A DNA stretch of 16,995 nucleotides, taken from NCBI RefSeq assembly GCF_032335695.1, contig NZ_JACTOJ010000044.1, positions 1 to 16,995 of the forward strand, written 5' to 3'. Numbering within the stretch: position 1 is the first letter of the stretch; each line of letters opens with the position of its first letter. The stretch comes from JACTOJ01 sp032335695. Its GTDB lineage: Bacteria > Bacillota > Clostridia > Clostridiales > Clostridiaceae. The position numbers and the translations under genes are program-made. The notes under the pieces are model-generated. The model was given only the letters and a program-made list of their open reading frames with translations. It made no database searches and had not been told where the DNA came from. Positions 1-5,963 of the stretch are shown piece after piece.

Positions 1-105
1 AATTATTATCCATTTTTTAAAAATTATTCATGGATAATTTAGTGGTTATTCTTTTTTTCTTTTTTTAGGGTCAATTGACCCTAAAAATTGGTTTTCAGAA
101 TAGCC
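1..105. repeat. Left arm of a perfect 105-bp terminal inverted repeat
   Basis: Bases 1-105 are the exact reverse complement of 16885-16989; the match stops at 106/16884. Each arm contains a hairpin (8-bp arms at 5-12 and 31-38) and a perfect 26-bp palindrome at 62-87 centred on GGGTCAATTGACCC. The palindrome has T's on its 5' side and A's on its 3' side, the wrong polarity for a terminator. The inner boundary reads GGCTATTCTG when viewed from inside the window, and the racemase stop codon is only 8 bp away. It may be a dispersed repeat at which a contig was broken, or a real inversion-type repeat; the sequence alone cannot decide. Confidence 0.95.
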
Positions 106-113
106 TAATTTAT

Positions 114-1406
114 TTATTCCGCTAACCTTGGAAGGGTTGTTGCTCCGTGTGGCATTAGATTTATTGTAGCATTTTTATTCTCACCATCATAGGCGATTTT
201 AAGGGCCTCTTCTAGTGTTTTAGTCAAAATGATTTTTGTCTTGCTAAGCAAGGCTGGCTCAATTTCTGAAACTAAAATTAGTTTATACTTTTCAGCGCAC
301 TCACAGAAAAAATATCCCACATATTTTGAAATAGTGTAATTTTCCCTAAGATCTTTTTCTCTGTCCAGCATATTATCAAAATCCAGTATCATATGCTTAA
401 CATCATCGCTTTCCCCAATACCTTCTTTGCATTGAGTAAGTATTATCATTGTCCCGCCATCAGCCACTGCTTCCTTAGCATTCATTAGAGTCTTTATAGA
501 TTGATAAAGATTGATATCCTTTGGATATCCTCCCGCACTAGCAATAACTATGTCTGATTTCTCTTTTATATTAACACCATCTATGCTATCTACTAGTTTT
601 CTTCCTGCTTCATGAGCTGTAATATAATTTCCTGCAACTGCACCAGCTATATTTCCATCAGGTCCCATTATTACATTAAACATAAAGGAAGGCTTCACCA
701 TAGCGGCTGCTTCAAGCATGTCATTATGTATTGGATTTCCTACTATATTTCCAGAACATACTTCCTTTCTTCCACCAGTTCCAAATCCCTCATTCAGAGA
801 AAGTGAGTGATTTGCGGATATGGACTTGAAGGAGGAAATACCAGGAAGTATTGACTTTTTCCCGCCTGACCAGCCCACAAGAAAATGATAGATAATCGCT
901 CCAGTAAGCACTATATGATCGCATTCCACAGCTTTTTTATTTACTATGACAGGAGTTCCATAGCTTGTATCTCCTAGATAAGTCATGCTTTCTTCATCAA
1001 AGCAATCATGATCATATACCTGAAACCTGCCTGCCAGCTTTTCTCCGAGAAGCAATTCATGCTCTTTCCTAGTTTGCTTTCTGTGAGTGCCTTGTGCGGA
1101 TAAGAATATGATATCTTCATCCTTAATTCCACCTGCGTTAAGCTCCTCAACAATTTTATATAAAAATTTGTGCGGCTTTTGCCAGCTTCTTGTGATATCA
1201 GAGATTATGATACAAACTGTTTCACCTTCATGCACTATATCTTTAAGTCTCCTGCTGTCAATAGGATTAAGCAGTGCCTCCTCTATAACCTCCTCTTCTG
1301 TCTTGTCCTGCTTAAATGGGTTGCTTTCTATTACCTGCAGCACATCTTTCTCCTCAATAGAGGCTTTCATAGCACCTTGTCCATAGTTCATTTCAATTTC
1401 TTTCAT
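114..1406 (-). CDS. larA: Nickel-pincer-dependent 2-hydroxyacid racemase (LarA family)
   Basis: The 430-residue product matches the LarA/DUF2088 family in length and motifs. LarA enzymes use a nickel-pincer nucleotide bound to a lysine to racemise lactate or related 2-hydroxyacids by hydride transfer in the cytosol. Visible key residues are D70 and R73 (SDITRSW), H108 (GTHR), H174 (YHFLVGWSGGKKSILPG), the cofactor lysine at K184, H200 and K296 (YPKD). H108, H174, K184 and H200 fall at the same numbers as in the Lactobacillus plantarum enzyme as I recall them. The ATG follows an AAGGAGG at 1417-1423. No larB, larC or larE cofactor genes are in the window, so they must lie elsewhere. The substrate is not certain: LarA homologues acting on malate, hydroxyglutarate and other 2-hydroxyacids are known. 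The family call is firm and the substrate open. Confidence 0.88.
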   Translation of the reverse strand: MKEIEMNYGQGAMKASIEEKDVLQVIESNPFKQDKTEEEVIEEALLNPIDSRRLKDIVHEGETVCIIISDITRSWQKPHKFLYKIVEELNAGGIKDEDIIFLSAQGTHRKQTRKEHELLLGEKLAGRFQVYDHDCFDEESMTYLGDTSYGTPVIVNKKAVECDHIVLTGAIIYHFLVGWSGGKKSILPGISSFKSISANHSLSLNEGFGTGGRKEVCSGNIVGNPIHNDMLEAAAMVKPSFMFNVIMGPDGNIAGAVAGNYITAHEAGRKLVDSIDGVNIKEKSDIVIASAGGYPKDINLYQSIKTLMNAKEAVADGGTMIILTQCKEGIGESDDVKHMILDFDNMLDREKDLRENYTISKYVGYFFCECAEKYKLILVSEIEPALLSKTKIILTKTLEEALKIAYDGENKNATINLMPHGATTLPRLAE

Positions 1407-1438
1407 TTATAATAGCCCTCCTTGTATACAATATGGTG

Positions 1439-1467
1439 TTTGTAAATATTCGCCCCAAATTTACAAA
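1439..1467. promoter_or_regulatory. Inverted repeat in the larA leader
   Basis: Two perfect 9-bp arms, TTTGTAAAT and ATTTACAAA, are separated by 11 bp, between the predicted transcription start and the larA ribosome binding site. It could be an operator or a leader hairpin. I do not recognise the regulator. Confidence 0.45.
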
Positions 1468-1485
1468 TTCACCCTTTTACTTTTC

Positions 1486-1514
1486 AATATAATACAATAT
1501 GCTATATCCGTCAA
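1486..1514 (-). promoter_or_regulatory. Sigma-A promoter of larA
   Basis: On the minus strand, a -35 box TTGACG (1509-1514) and a -10 box TATATT (1486-1491) are separated by exactly 17 bp. Transcription would start near 1479, giving a leader of about 75 nt that includes the inverted repeat at 1439-1467. Confidence 0.75.
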
Positions 1515-1527
1515 TAAACCGCATAGT

Positions 1528-1568
1528 AAAATAAAACGCCTTAAAATCATTTCAATCTCAAGGCGTTT
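1528..1568 (-). terminator. Rho-independent terminator after the S66 peptidase gene
   Basis: A 9-bp perfect stem (1534-1542 with 1560-1568, core ACGCCTT) with a 17-nt loop is followed on the minus strand by TTTTATTTTAC. It lies 34 bp after the peptidase stop codon and separates that gene from the larA promoter. Confidence 0.75.
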
Positions 1569-1601
1569 ACATTGTTTAAGCTCTGCTTTAAAACAGTGAT
1601 A

Positions 1602-2675
1602 TTATTTAAAAAAACTTTCTTTAAAGGTGATAGTCTTTTTATCGAGGTCCACTTCTGTTAAAACTCCATATGGAATTACGCCTCTTGGAGTAGCATGACC
1701 AAAGTTTATATTATACATTATAGGTAGCTCTTTATTTTCAATTATTTTATAGTAGATAGCTTTATACTCCTCATAATAGGCTTCATCCTGAGGTTTCCCA
1801 ACAATTATACCTTCAATTACATTAAAGATTCCGGTATTTTTTAAAGCAGTAAGTTCTTTTTGAAATTCTTCCGGAGTTGGCTTTTCCTCACAGGTCTCAA
1901 TAAATAATATTTTATCTTTCCACTGCTCTAGATTCGGAAACAAACCATATTTTTCACATACTGCTTTTTCATCTTCATAGCGATTATTTGTTAATATATC
2001 ATATAAGCTTTCAAGACATCCTCCCAAAAGCCTTCCGCTAAATTTTCCTTTGCCTTGCAAAACTTCATACCCTCTTTTTTCTTCATGCTTTATTCTGCTG
2101 GTTCCAAGAGCTTCCCTAGAGAAGTCTGTCCTCTCCTCATACCACACATTACTGGATTCCAAGGAGCTTTCTTTTGGATTGCTAAAATACTTTAAAAATT
2201 CTTTTTTAGTATAAGGCAGCATTTCTTTATCTAATTCTGCTATATCAGAGGCAAAATTTGTGCCATAAAAAGTAGCCATGCCAAGCTTATGAAACATAAG
2301 ATGATTAATGGTTGTATCTGAAAAGCCGGTGAATAATTTAGGGTTATTATGAACAGCTTCTATGAATTTTTTATCCTCCATTAAATATGGCAGAGTTCTA
2401 TAGGTATCATCTCCACCTATGACACACATGATCCCTTTTATGGATTCATCATAAAAAGCATCCTTCAAGTCCTGTGCCCTTGCCTCTGGATGATTTTCTA
2501 TATACTCTACGCCCTTCAATGTATTTTTCATAAAAACTGGTTCCAATCCAAATTCCTTTAATCTCTTTGTTCCTAATTCCACCTGGTGCTTTGCAAAGTC
2601 TTCTCCCAGCATTCCGCTAGACAAGCTTACAATAGCAATTTTATCTCCTTTAATTAATGTATTTGGTTTTTTCAT
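1602..2675 (-). CDS. S66-family LD-carboxypeptidase / MccF-like peptidase
   Basis: The 357-residue product has the two-domain layout of peptidase family S66. These cytosolic serine peptidases cleave the L,D bond of murein tetrapeptide (LdcA) or detoxify processed microcin C-like nucleotide-peptides (MccF). The nucleophile-elbow motif is at 87-96 (GGDDTYRTLP), the catalytic Glu at E222 (GGCLESLYDIL) and the catalytic His at H327 (NFGHATPRGVIPYG). Where the family has Ser, this protein has Thr (T91, codon ACC). I chose the ATG at 2675 because AAGGAAGG (2683-2690) sits 7 nt upstream; a start 20 codons earlier would add a stretch without such a site. The LdcA and MccF roles cannot be separated from sequence, though length and motif spacing look more MccF-like. 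The Thr makes activity uncertain. Confidence 0.85.
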   Translation of the reverse strand: MKKPNTLIKGDKIAIVSLSSGMLGEDFAKHQVELGTKRLKEFGLEPVFMKNTLKGVEYIENHPEARAQDLKDAFYDESIKGIMCVIGGDDTYRTLPYLMEDKKFIEAVHNNPKLFTGFSDTTINHLMFHKLGMATFYGTNFASDIAELDKEMLPYTKKEFLKYFSNPKESSLESSNVWYEERTDFSREALGTSRIKHEEKRGYEVLQGKGKFSGRLLGGCLESLYDILTNNRYEDEKAVCEKYGLFPNLEQWKDKILFIETCEEKPTPEEFQKELTALKNTGIFNVIEGIIVGKPQDEAYYEEYKAIYYKIIENKELPIMYNINFGHATPRGVIPYGVLTEVDLDKKTITFKESFFK

Positions 2676-2751
2676 ATGAAATCCTTCCTTTCTCAGCAAA
2701 ATAAATAATAAGCTATAACTTGATAAATTATACATACAATTTTCTCAACAC

Positions 2752-2863
2752 TTACTTATATATATCAAGAATTAAATTAATTCTTCTAGCTATAACGAAT
2801 GAATATACGTTCCCTACATTTACTTTGTCATCTACCCTTACAATAAAAGAATATCGTTTTCCG
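2752..2863 (-). pseudogene. Out-of-frame C-terminal extension of the zinc-ribbon gene
   Basis: Directly after the TGA that ends the zinc-ribbon protein, another frame continues for 36 codons with convincing protein character (GKRYSFIVRVDDKVNVGN, then VYSFVIARRINLILDIYK) to a TAA at 2752-2754. Adding one AT unit to the run at 2867-2875 would join the frames as DYIYIDGKRYSF. This is best read as the severed tail of the upstream gene and not as a separate gene, since it has no start codon or ribosome binding site. Confidence 0.6.
2767..2785. promoter_or_regulatory. 19-bp perfect palindrome
   Basis: Nine-base arms AAGAATTAA and TTAATTCTT flank one central base. It lies about 90 bp upstream of the S66 peptidase start and inside the severed tail of the zinc-ribbon gene. 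It could be an operator, but AT-rich palindromes arise by chance and no regulator is recognised. Confidence 0.3.
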
Positions 2864-3409
2864 TCAATATATATAATCCTCTGATTTTTTCATAGTTATT
2901 GCTGTAACTATTCCATATTTATAAATATAATCTCTCTTAATAAAATCCATCATTGGTGCATAAGTGTTGAATATACCCAAAATAATCATAATTACTGGTG
3001 AAATTCTCTTTACTAATAATTTTATTATTTTGTCCTTGTTGCTCATTTTTCCTCCATTAGACCAAATATCTGTACTTATATATAAACCAATCGATATAAA
3101 AATGAATAAAATTAGCTCAAGAAAATAAATCATTAATTCTCCCAACAAGGATGCATCAGGAATTGACATAAAACTTTTAAATATATAAAATCCCATAAAA
3201 TACATAAAAAAAAGTATAGAAGATATAGCTATAAAAACAGTTATTAGTGTCTTTATTTTTTTATTTGTTTTTTTAACTTCTGTATTATGATTAAATTCTC
3301 TTTTCTTTGATATTTTTTCTTTTGGTAGTTTAGCAACTAACTTAACCTTACAGTTTTTACATCTTAAGCCGCCATCTTTATACTCCATTTTACATCTTGG
3401 GCAAAACAT
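2864..3409 (-). CDS. Zinc-ribbon membrane protein, C-terminally truncated by an AT-repeat frameshift
   Basis: The predicted 181-residue product starts with a two-CxxC zinc ribbon (CPRCKMEYKDGGLRCKNCK, residues 3-21), then a Lys-rich linker and three hydrophobic segments (about 57-80, 90-112 and 137-155). The ATG at 3409 is preceded by GAGGTG (3416-3421) with 6-nt spacing; a longer frame needs a TTG without a good site. The coding frame hits TGA immediately after a TATATATAT run (minus-strand view of 2867-2875), and the protein seems to continue in another frame to 2754 (see 2752-2863), which would give about 218 residues. The function is unknown. The gene starts 36 bp after the deaminase gene and is probably co-transcribed with it. 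The shift could be a mutation, a sequencing error or slippage-based phase variation. Confidence 0.65.
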   Translation of the reverse strand: MFCPRCKMEYKDGGLRCKNCKVKLVAKLPKEKISKKREFNHNTEVKKTNKKIKTLITVFIAISSILFFMYFMGFYIFKSFMSIPDASLLGELMIYFLELILFIFISIGLYISTDIWSNGGKMSNKDKIIKLLVKRISPVIMIILGIFNTYAPMMDFIKRDYIYKYGIVTAITMKKSEDYIY

Positions 3410-3445
3410 ATTAATCACCTCAATTATATAGAATTTGCTCAAACA

Positions 3446-4402
3446 TCATAATTTGCGTAACCCATTAACGCGTATACTATCAAGTTCTTCCGCTTTTAAA
3501 GCACCAGCTTCATATAGTCTCAAATATTCCTTTGATACATCGCTGTCAAAAATTAAAATATCATCAGAATTAATAGTAACATCAACTCCAGACCGAAAAA
3601 GTTTCTTAATGGGATGATTATTTAATTCCTTAACCCTGCCAAGCTTTATATTGCTGGTAGGAGTTATATTTAATCGTATATGATTACTTATTAAAAAATT
3701 TATTGCTTCTTCTGAATTTACAGCCGCAATACCATGCTGCACTTCGTCCAATTCCAGCAGCTCTACTCCTTTTTTTACATCTTCAGCGGTTCCCCACTCT
3801 CCAATATGTGCTTTAAGCCTCAATCCTTTCTGCTTGGCTTTTCTATAGATTGGAACAAAATTTTCAATAGGCTGAGCTAATTCATCTCCATATAAGTCAA
3901 TAGAATAAAATATGGTTTTGTCCCAGAAAGGTTCTAAACAGGTTAAGAGATAGTCTATGGGACAATGTCTTGATAAACCTATCTGCAATCTCAGCTCCAC
4001 TTCCGGTGCTATGCTTTGATTAGCTGCTTGAAATGTATCTATTAATTCCTCTATATTATTATTAAAAAATTCTCCTAAGCCCCAAACATCTTCTCCAATC
4101 TCCAAAATTTTAATACCGTCCTCTTTGGCTTGTACAAAGGTAGCCTCAATTAAAAATTTCCTCATCTCTTTATTATTAAAGCTTTCACCCATGTATTTGT
4201 TATTCCAATCATGCATAGCCTGCATTGAGGATAAAACTTCATGAAGGAATGGAATTTCTATTCCCGTTTTAAGCTTAATATATTCTCTGCTCCCACCTAA
4301 TACGAAGTGATTATGCAAATCTGCTTTAGGTATCCTCCTTAAATCAGCTACATCCAGATTTCTTAAGGCCTTTATAAATTTTTCTGAATAAAAATCTCTC
4401 AT
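3446..4402 (-). CDS. Adenosine-deaminase-family metal-dependent hydrolase
   Basis: The 318-residue product has the ordered motifs of the adenosine/AMP deaminase family, zinc TIM-barrel enzymes that hydrolytically deaminate purines. Visible are H30 and H32 (KADLHNHF), H199 and E202 (KAHIGEWG), H223 (VQHG), TPTSN, and the paired D280/D281 (NSDD). All metal and catalytic positions are therefore present. The HxHLDG segment of classical adenosine deaminase reads HNHFVLGG here and lacks the Asp that contacts ribose, so the substrate may not be plain adenosine. The C-terminus (VNGLRKL) is slightly shorter than in typical members. I chose the ATG at 4402 because AAGGGAG (4412-4418) precedes it; an upstream GTG at 4429 is less well supported. 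The leader at 4497-4610 suggests regulated expression. Confidence 0.8.
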   Translation of the reverse strand: MRDFYSEKFIKALRNLDVADLRRIPKADLHNHFVLGGSREYIKLKTGIEIPFLHEVLSSMQAMHDWNNKYMGESFNNKEMRKFLIEATFVQAKEDGIKILEIGEDVWGLGEFFNNNIEELIDTFQAANQSIAPEVELRLQIGLSRHCPIDYLLTCLEPFWDKTIFYSIDLYGDELAQPIENFVPIYRKAKQKGLRLKAHIGEWGTAEDVKKGVELLELDEVQHGIAAVNSEEAINFLISNHIRLNITPTSNIKLGRVKELNNHPIKKLFRSGVDVTINSDDILIFDSDVSKEYLRLYEAGALKAEELDSIRVNGLRKL

Positions 4403-4448
4403 TTTTATTTTCTCCCTTGCATCAAGCACTCATCAATATTTATTCCTA

Positions 4449-4457
4449 ATTATAGCA
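4449..4457 (-). promoter_or_regulatory. Extended -10 promoter close to the deaminase gene
   Basis: The minus strand reads TGCTATAAT, a consensus extended -10 element, with no good -35 box. It lies downstream of the leader terminator and could give basal expression independent of the leader. Confidence 0.45.
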
Positions 4458-4496
4458 TTTATGTAATTCAAGTAAAAGAAATTATGTTAATGCATT

Positions 4497-4526
4497 AAAA
4501 AAGCAGTAGATTCTCATATCTACCGC
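4497..4526 (-). terminator. Intrinsic terminator upstream of the deaminase gene
   Basis: On the minus strand, GCGGTAGAT (4518-4526) pairs with ATCTACTGC (4503-4511) with one mismatch and a 6-nt loop, followed by six T's. No coding gene lies upstream of it on this strand, so it ends a short non-coding transcript or works as an attenuator. Confidence 0.75.
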
Positions 4527-4604
4527 TAAAATTACAAAATAAAATTGATTTTCACTATTTTTGGGTTACCCTAACACAAGTATGGTATTTTCGGTACCAC
4601 TAAT
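4497..4604 (-). ncRNA. Candidate attenuator, riboswitch or small RNA upstream of the deaminase gene
   Basis: A strong promoter (4611-4639) and an intrinsic terminator (4497-4526) bracket about 108 nt with no reading frame of note. The transcript can form a 5' hairpin (TGGTA, 4595-4599, with TACCA, 4583-4587) and contains a self-complementary GGGTAACCC. The segment UACCGAAAAU (4587-4596) can alternatively pair with AUUUUAGCGGUA (4521-4532), which would take over the 5' half of the terminator stem; this is the layout of a terminator/antiterminator switch. It matches no riboswitch class I could recall, including purine, preQ1, ykkC, ZTP and fluoride. A free-standing small RNA of about 108 nt is the alternative. 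Confidence 0.5.
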
Positions 4605-4610
4605 ATACAT

Positions 4611-4639
4611 ATCATAGGATAAAAGTATAACCATGTCAA
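4611..4639 (-). promoter_or_regulatory. Strong sigma-A promoter of the leader RNA
   Basis: On the minus strand, a perfect -35 TTGACA (4634-4639) and -10 TATGAT (4611-4616) are 17 bp apart. The start point would be near 4604, about 200 bp before the deaminase start codon. Confidence 0.8.
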
Positions 4640-4798
4640 GAAATATTTTGAATATATGAGAATAATAGAAATGCTATCCCTTATTCAAATGGAGCTGCAT
4701 TACAAAGCTTGCTAACAAGTTTTCTTTATTTCTAGCATTAATTTATACTAAAACAGCAGAGTTTAAAAAAGAGTATGTTTTAAATTAAGGAGGATCTC

Positions 4799-5590
4799 AT
4801 GGAAAAACAAAGCGAAACAAATAAAGAAGCTTGGTCTTATAAAGCCTATGAATTCTGGACAAATAACTTAGGTTCGCCTGCAGGCTTTGCTCAAGAGCTA
4901 AAGAAGCAGCCAGAAAAACATTTGCGAAGGCATCTTGAATACCTTGGTGATGTTAAAGGGAAAAAAGTTGCCAATTTGCTTGGCTCTTGCGGTAAAAAGG
5001 CCATACCCCTAGCACTACTAGGTGCCGATGTAACTATTGTAGATATTTCTGAGCAGAACAAAAATTATGCCCTGGAAACTGCCAAAGAAGCTGGAGTTAA
5101 TTTAAATTATATAGTATCCGATTTTTTAGCTTTAGACCTTTCAAATATGCAAAATAGTTTTGATATTGTTTATCTTGAAGGAGGAATATTACATTACTTT
5201 TCAGATCTAAATGAGCTTGCAGAAAGAATTTATCGTCTGTTGAAGCTTGGCGGAAAACTAATTTTAAATGATTTTCATCCCATAAGAAAAATATTTAAGA
5301 TTCGTGATATTTTCGACTGCAGAGAGGATGCCTTAGAGCTTACAGGTGACTACTTTGAAGATGCCCTACAAATTAGTGATGTAGCACATGAAAAGTTTTT
5401 TACAGAGAAGGAACGGGAAAAGTTTCCGAAATGCCTTTTAAGATATTGGACAATGGGAGAGATTATTACTTCTTTTGCCACAGCAGGCTTTGTCATAGAA
5501 AAATTGACAGAAGGTCCGAGGTTTGACGAGCATAAAAATATTCCTGGCGAATTTACCTTAATAGCGTATAAATTAAAAATTGAAAAATAA
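4799..5590 (+). CDS. Class I SAM-dependent methyltransferase
   Basis: The 263-residue product has a Rossmann-fold methyltransferase core. Motif I is at 57-68 (VANLLGSCGKKA), the acidic ribose-binding residue is D82 (VTIVDIS), an acidic motif III is at D108 (SDF), and a motif IV-like DIVYLEGGILHY is at 122-133. It transfers a methyl group from S-adenosylmethionine, but the acceptor cannot be told from sequence. The ATG follows TAAGGAGG (4786-4793). This is the only convincing plus-strand gene here. It is convergent with xfp, and its stop codon directly abuts the first base of the repeat at 5591. A stretch TATGTTTTAAATT just before its ribosome binding site (4774-4786) resembles the end of the same repeat family. 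Confidence 0.82.
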   Translation: MEKQSETNKEAWSYKAYEFWTNNLGSPAGFAQELKKQPEKHLRRHLEYLGDVKGKKVANLLGSCGKKAIPLALLGADVTIVDISEQNKNYALETAKEAGVNLNYIVSDFLALDLSNMQNSFDIVYLEGGILHYFSDLNELAERIYRLLKLGGKLILNDFHPIRKIFKIRDIFDCREDALELTGDYFEDALQISDVAHEKFFTEKEREKFPKCLLRYWTMGEIITSFATAGFVIEKLTEGPRFDEHKNIPGEFTLIAYKLKIEK

Positions 5591-5826
5591 GGCTATGTTT
5601 TAAAAGAATGTTGATAAAGGCGTTTTTCGTCTAGCATGGTTTCTTTCAGAACCCATGTAAGTAACTCTAAGGGTCGCTTTATTATAATTGGCTACCAATT
5701 TTAATGCGCCCTCCATGGCGCTAAAATTGCTTTGCCCGTCCTGGGCAAAATTACGCCAATTATAAGTCGCAATCCCTAAGAGTTCCTAAAACTCAAACGA
5801 TAATATCAACATTTTAAAACATAGCC
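5591..5826 (+). repeat. Foldback (MITE-like) repeat core, copy 1
   Basis: This 236-bp element starts GGCTATGTTTTAAAA and ends TTTTAAAACATAGCC, a perfect 15-bp terminal inverted repeat. Imperfect inverted similarity continues well inward (for example TATAATTGGC matched by GCCAATTATA), so the element can fold into a long hairpin with internal stems such as TTTGCCC/GGGCAAA. The copy at 10606-10841 has the same length, opposite orientation and, counted by eye, about 11 differences. It encodes no transposase and is probably non-autonomous. No clear target duplication is visible. It starts on the base after the methyltransferase stop codon. Confidence 0.85.
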
Positions 5827-5843
5827 CCATAGAACTGAATGAA

Positions 5844-5887
5844 GTTTTAAATCAGTGTAAAAATCAACACTGATTTAAAACAGAACC
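5844..5887 (+). repeat. Short hairpin repeat attached to copy 1
   Basis: A perfect 14-bp stem (GTTTTAAATCAGTG, 5844-5857, with 5868-5881) has a 10-nt loop and is followed by AGAACC. With the core it makes a composite of 297 bp (5591-5887) with outer ends GGCTATGTTTTAAA and GGTTCTGTTTTAAA. The same composite occurs at 10546-10841. Confidence 0.8.
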
Positions 5888-5889
5888 AA

Positions 5890-5932
5890 AGATAATAAGC
5901 AATAGGATATCTTAATCTCAGATATCCTATTG
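5890..5932 (-). terminator. Terminator-like hairpin after xfp
   Basis: A perfect 12-bp stem CAATAGGATATC/GATATCCTATTG (5900-5911 and 5921-5932) with a 9-nt loop lies 32 bp past the xfp stop. The minus-strand tail CTTATTATCTTT is only moderately T-rich. Confidence 0.55.
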
Positions 5933-5963
5933 CCCTGCTATAACAGCTTGAATTTTTTATAAG

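Noticed and set aside
62..87. 26-bp palindrome as the larA terminator
   Set aside because: T's precede and A's follow the stem on both strands, so no U tract follows the hairpin; the polarity is wrong for intrinsic termination.
612..1412. Plus-strand reading frames inside larA
   Set aside because: They lie opposite a well-conserved gene, have no ribosome binding sites and give Cys/Ser/Ile-rich nonsense proteins.
5591..5887. CRISPR-like or tandem array
   Set aside because: The repeats are dispersed foldback elements without regular spacers, and no cas genes are present.
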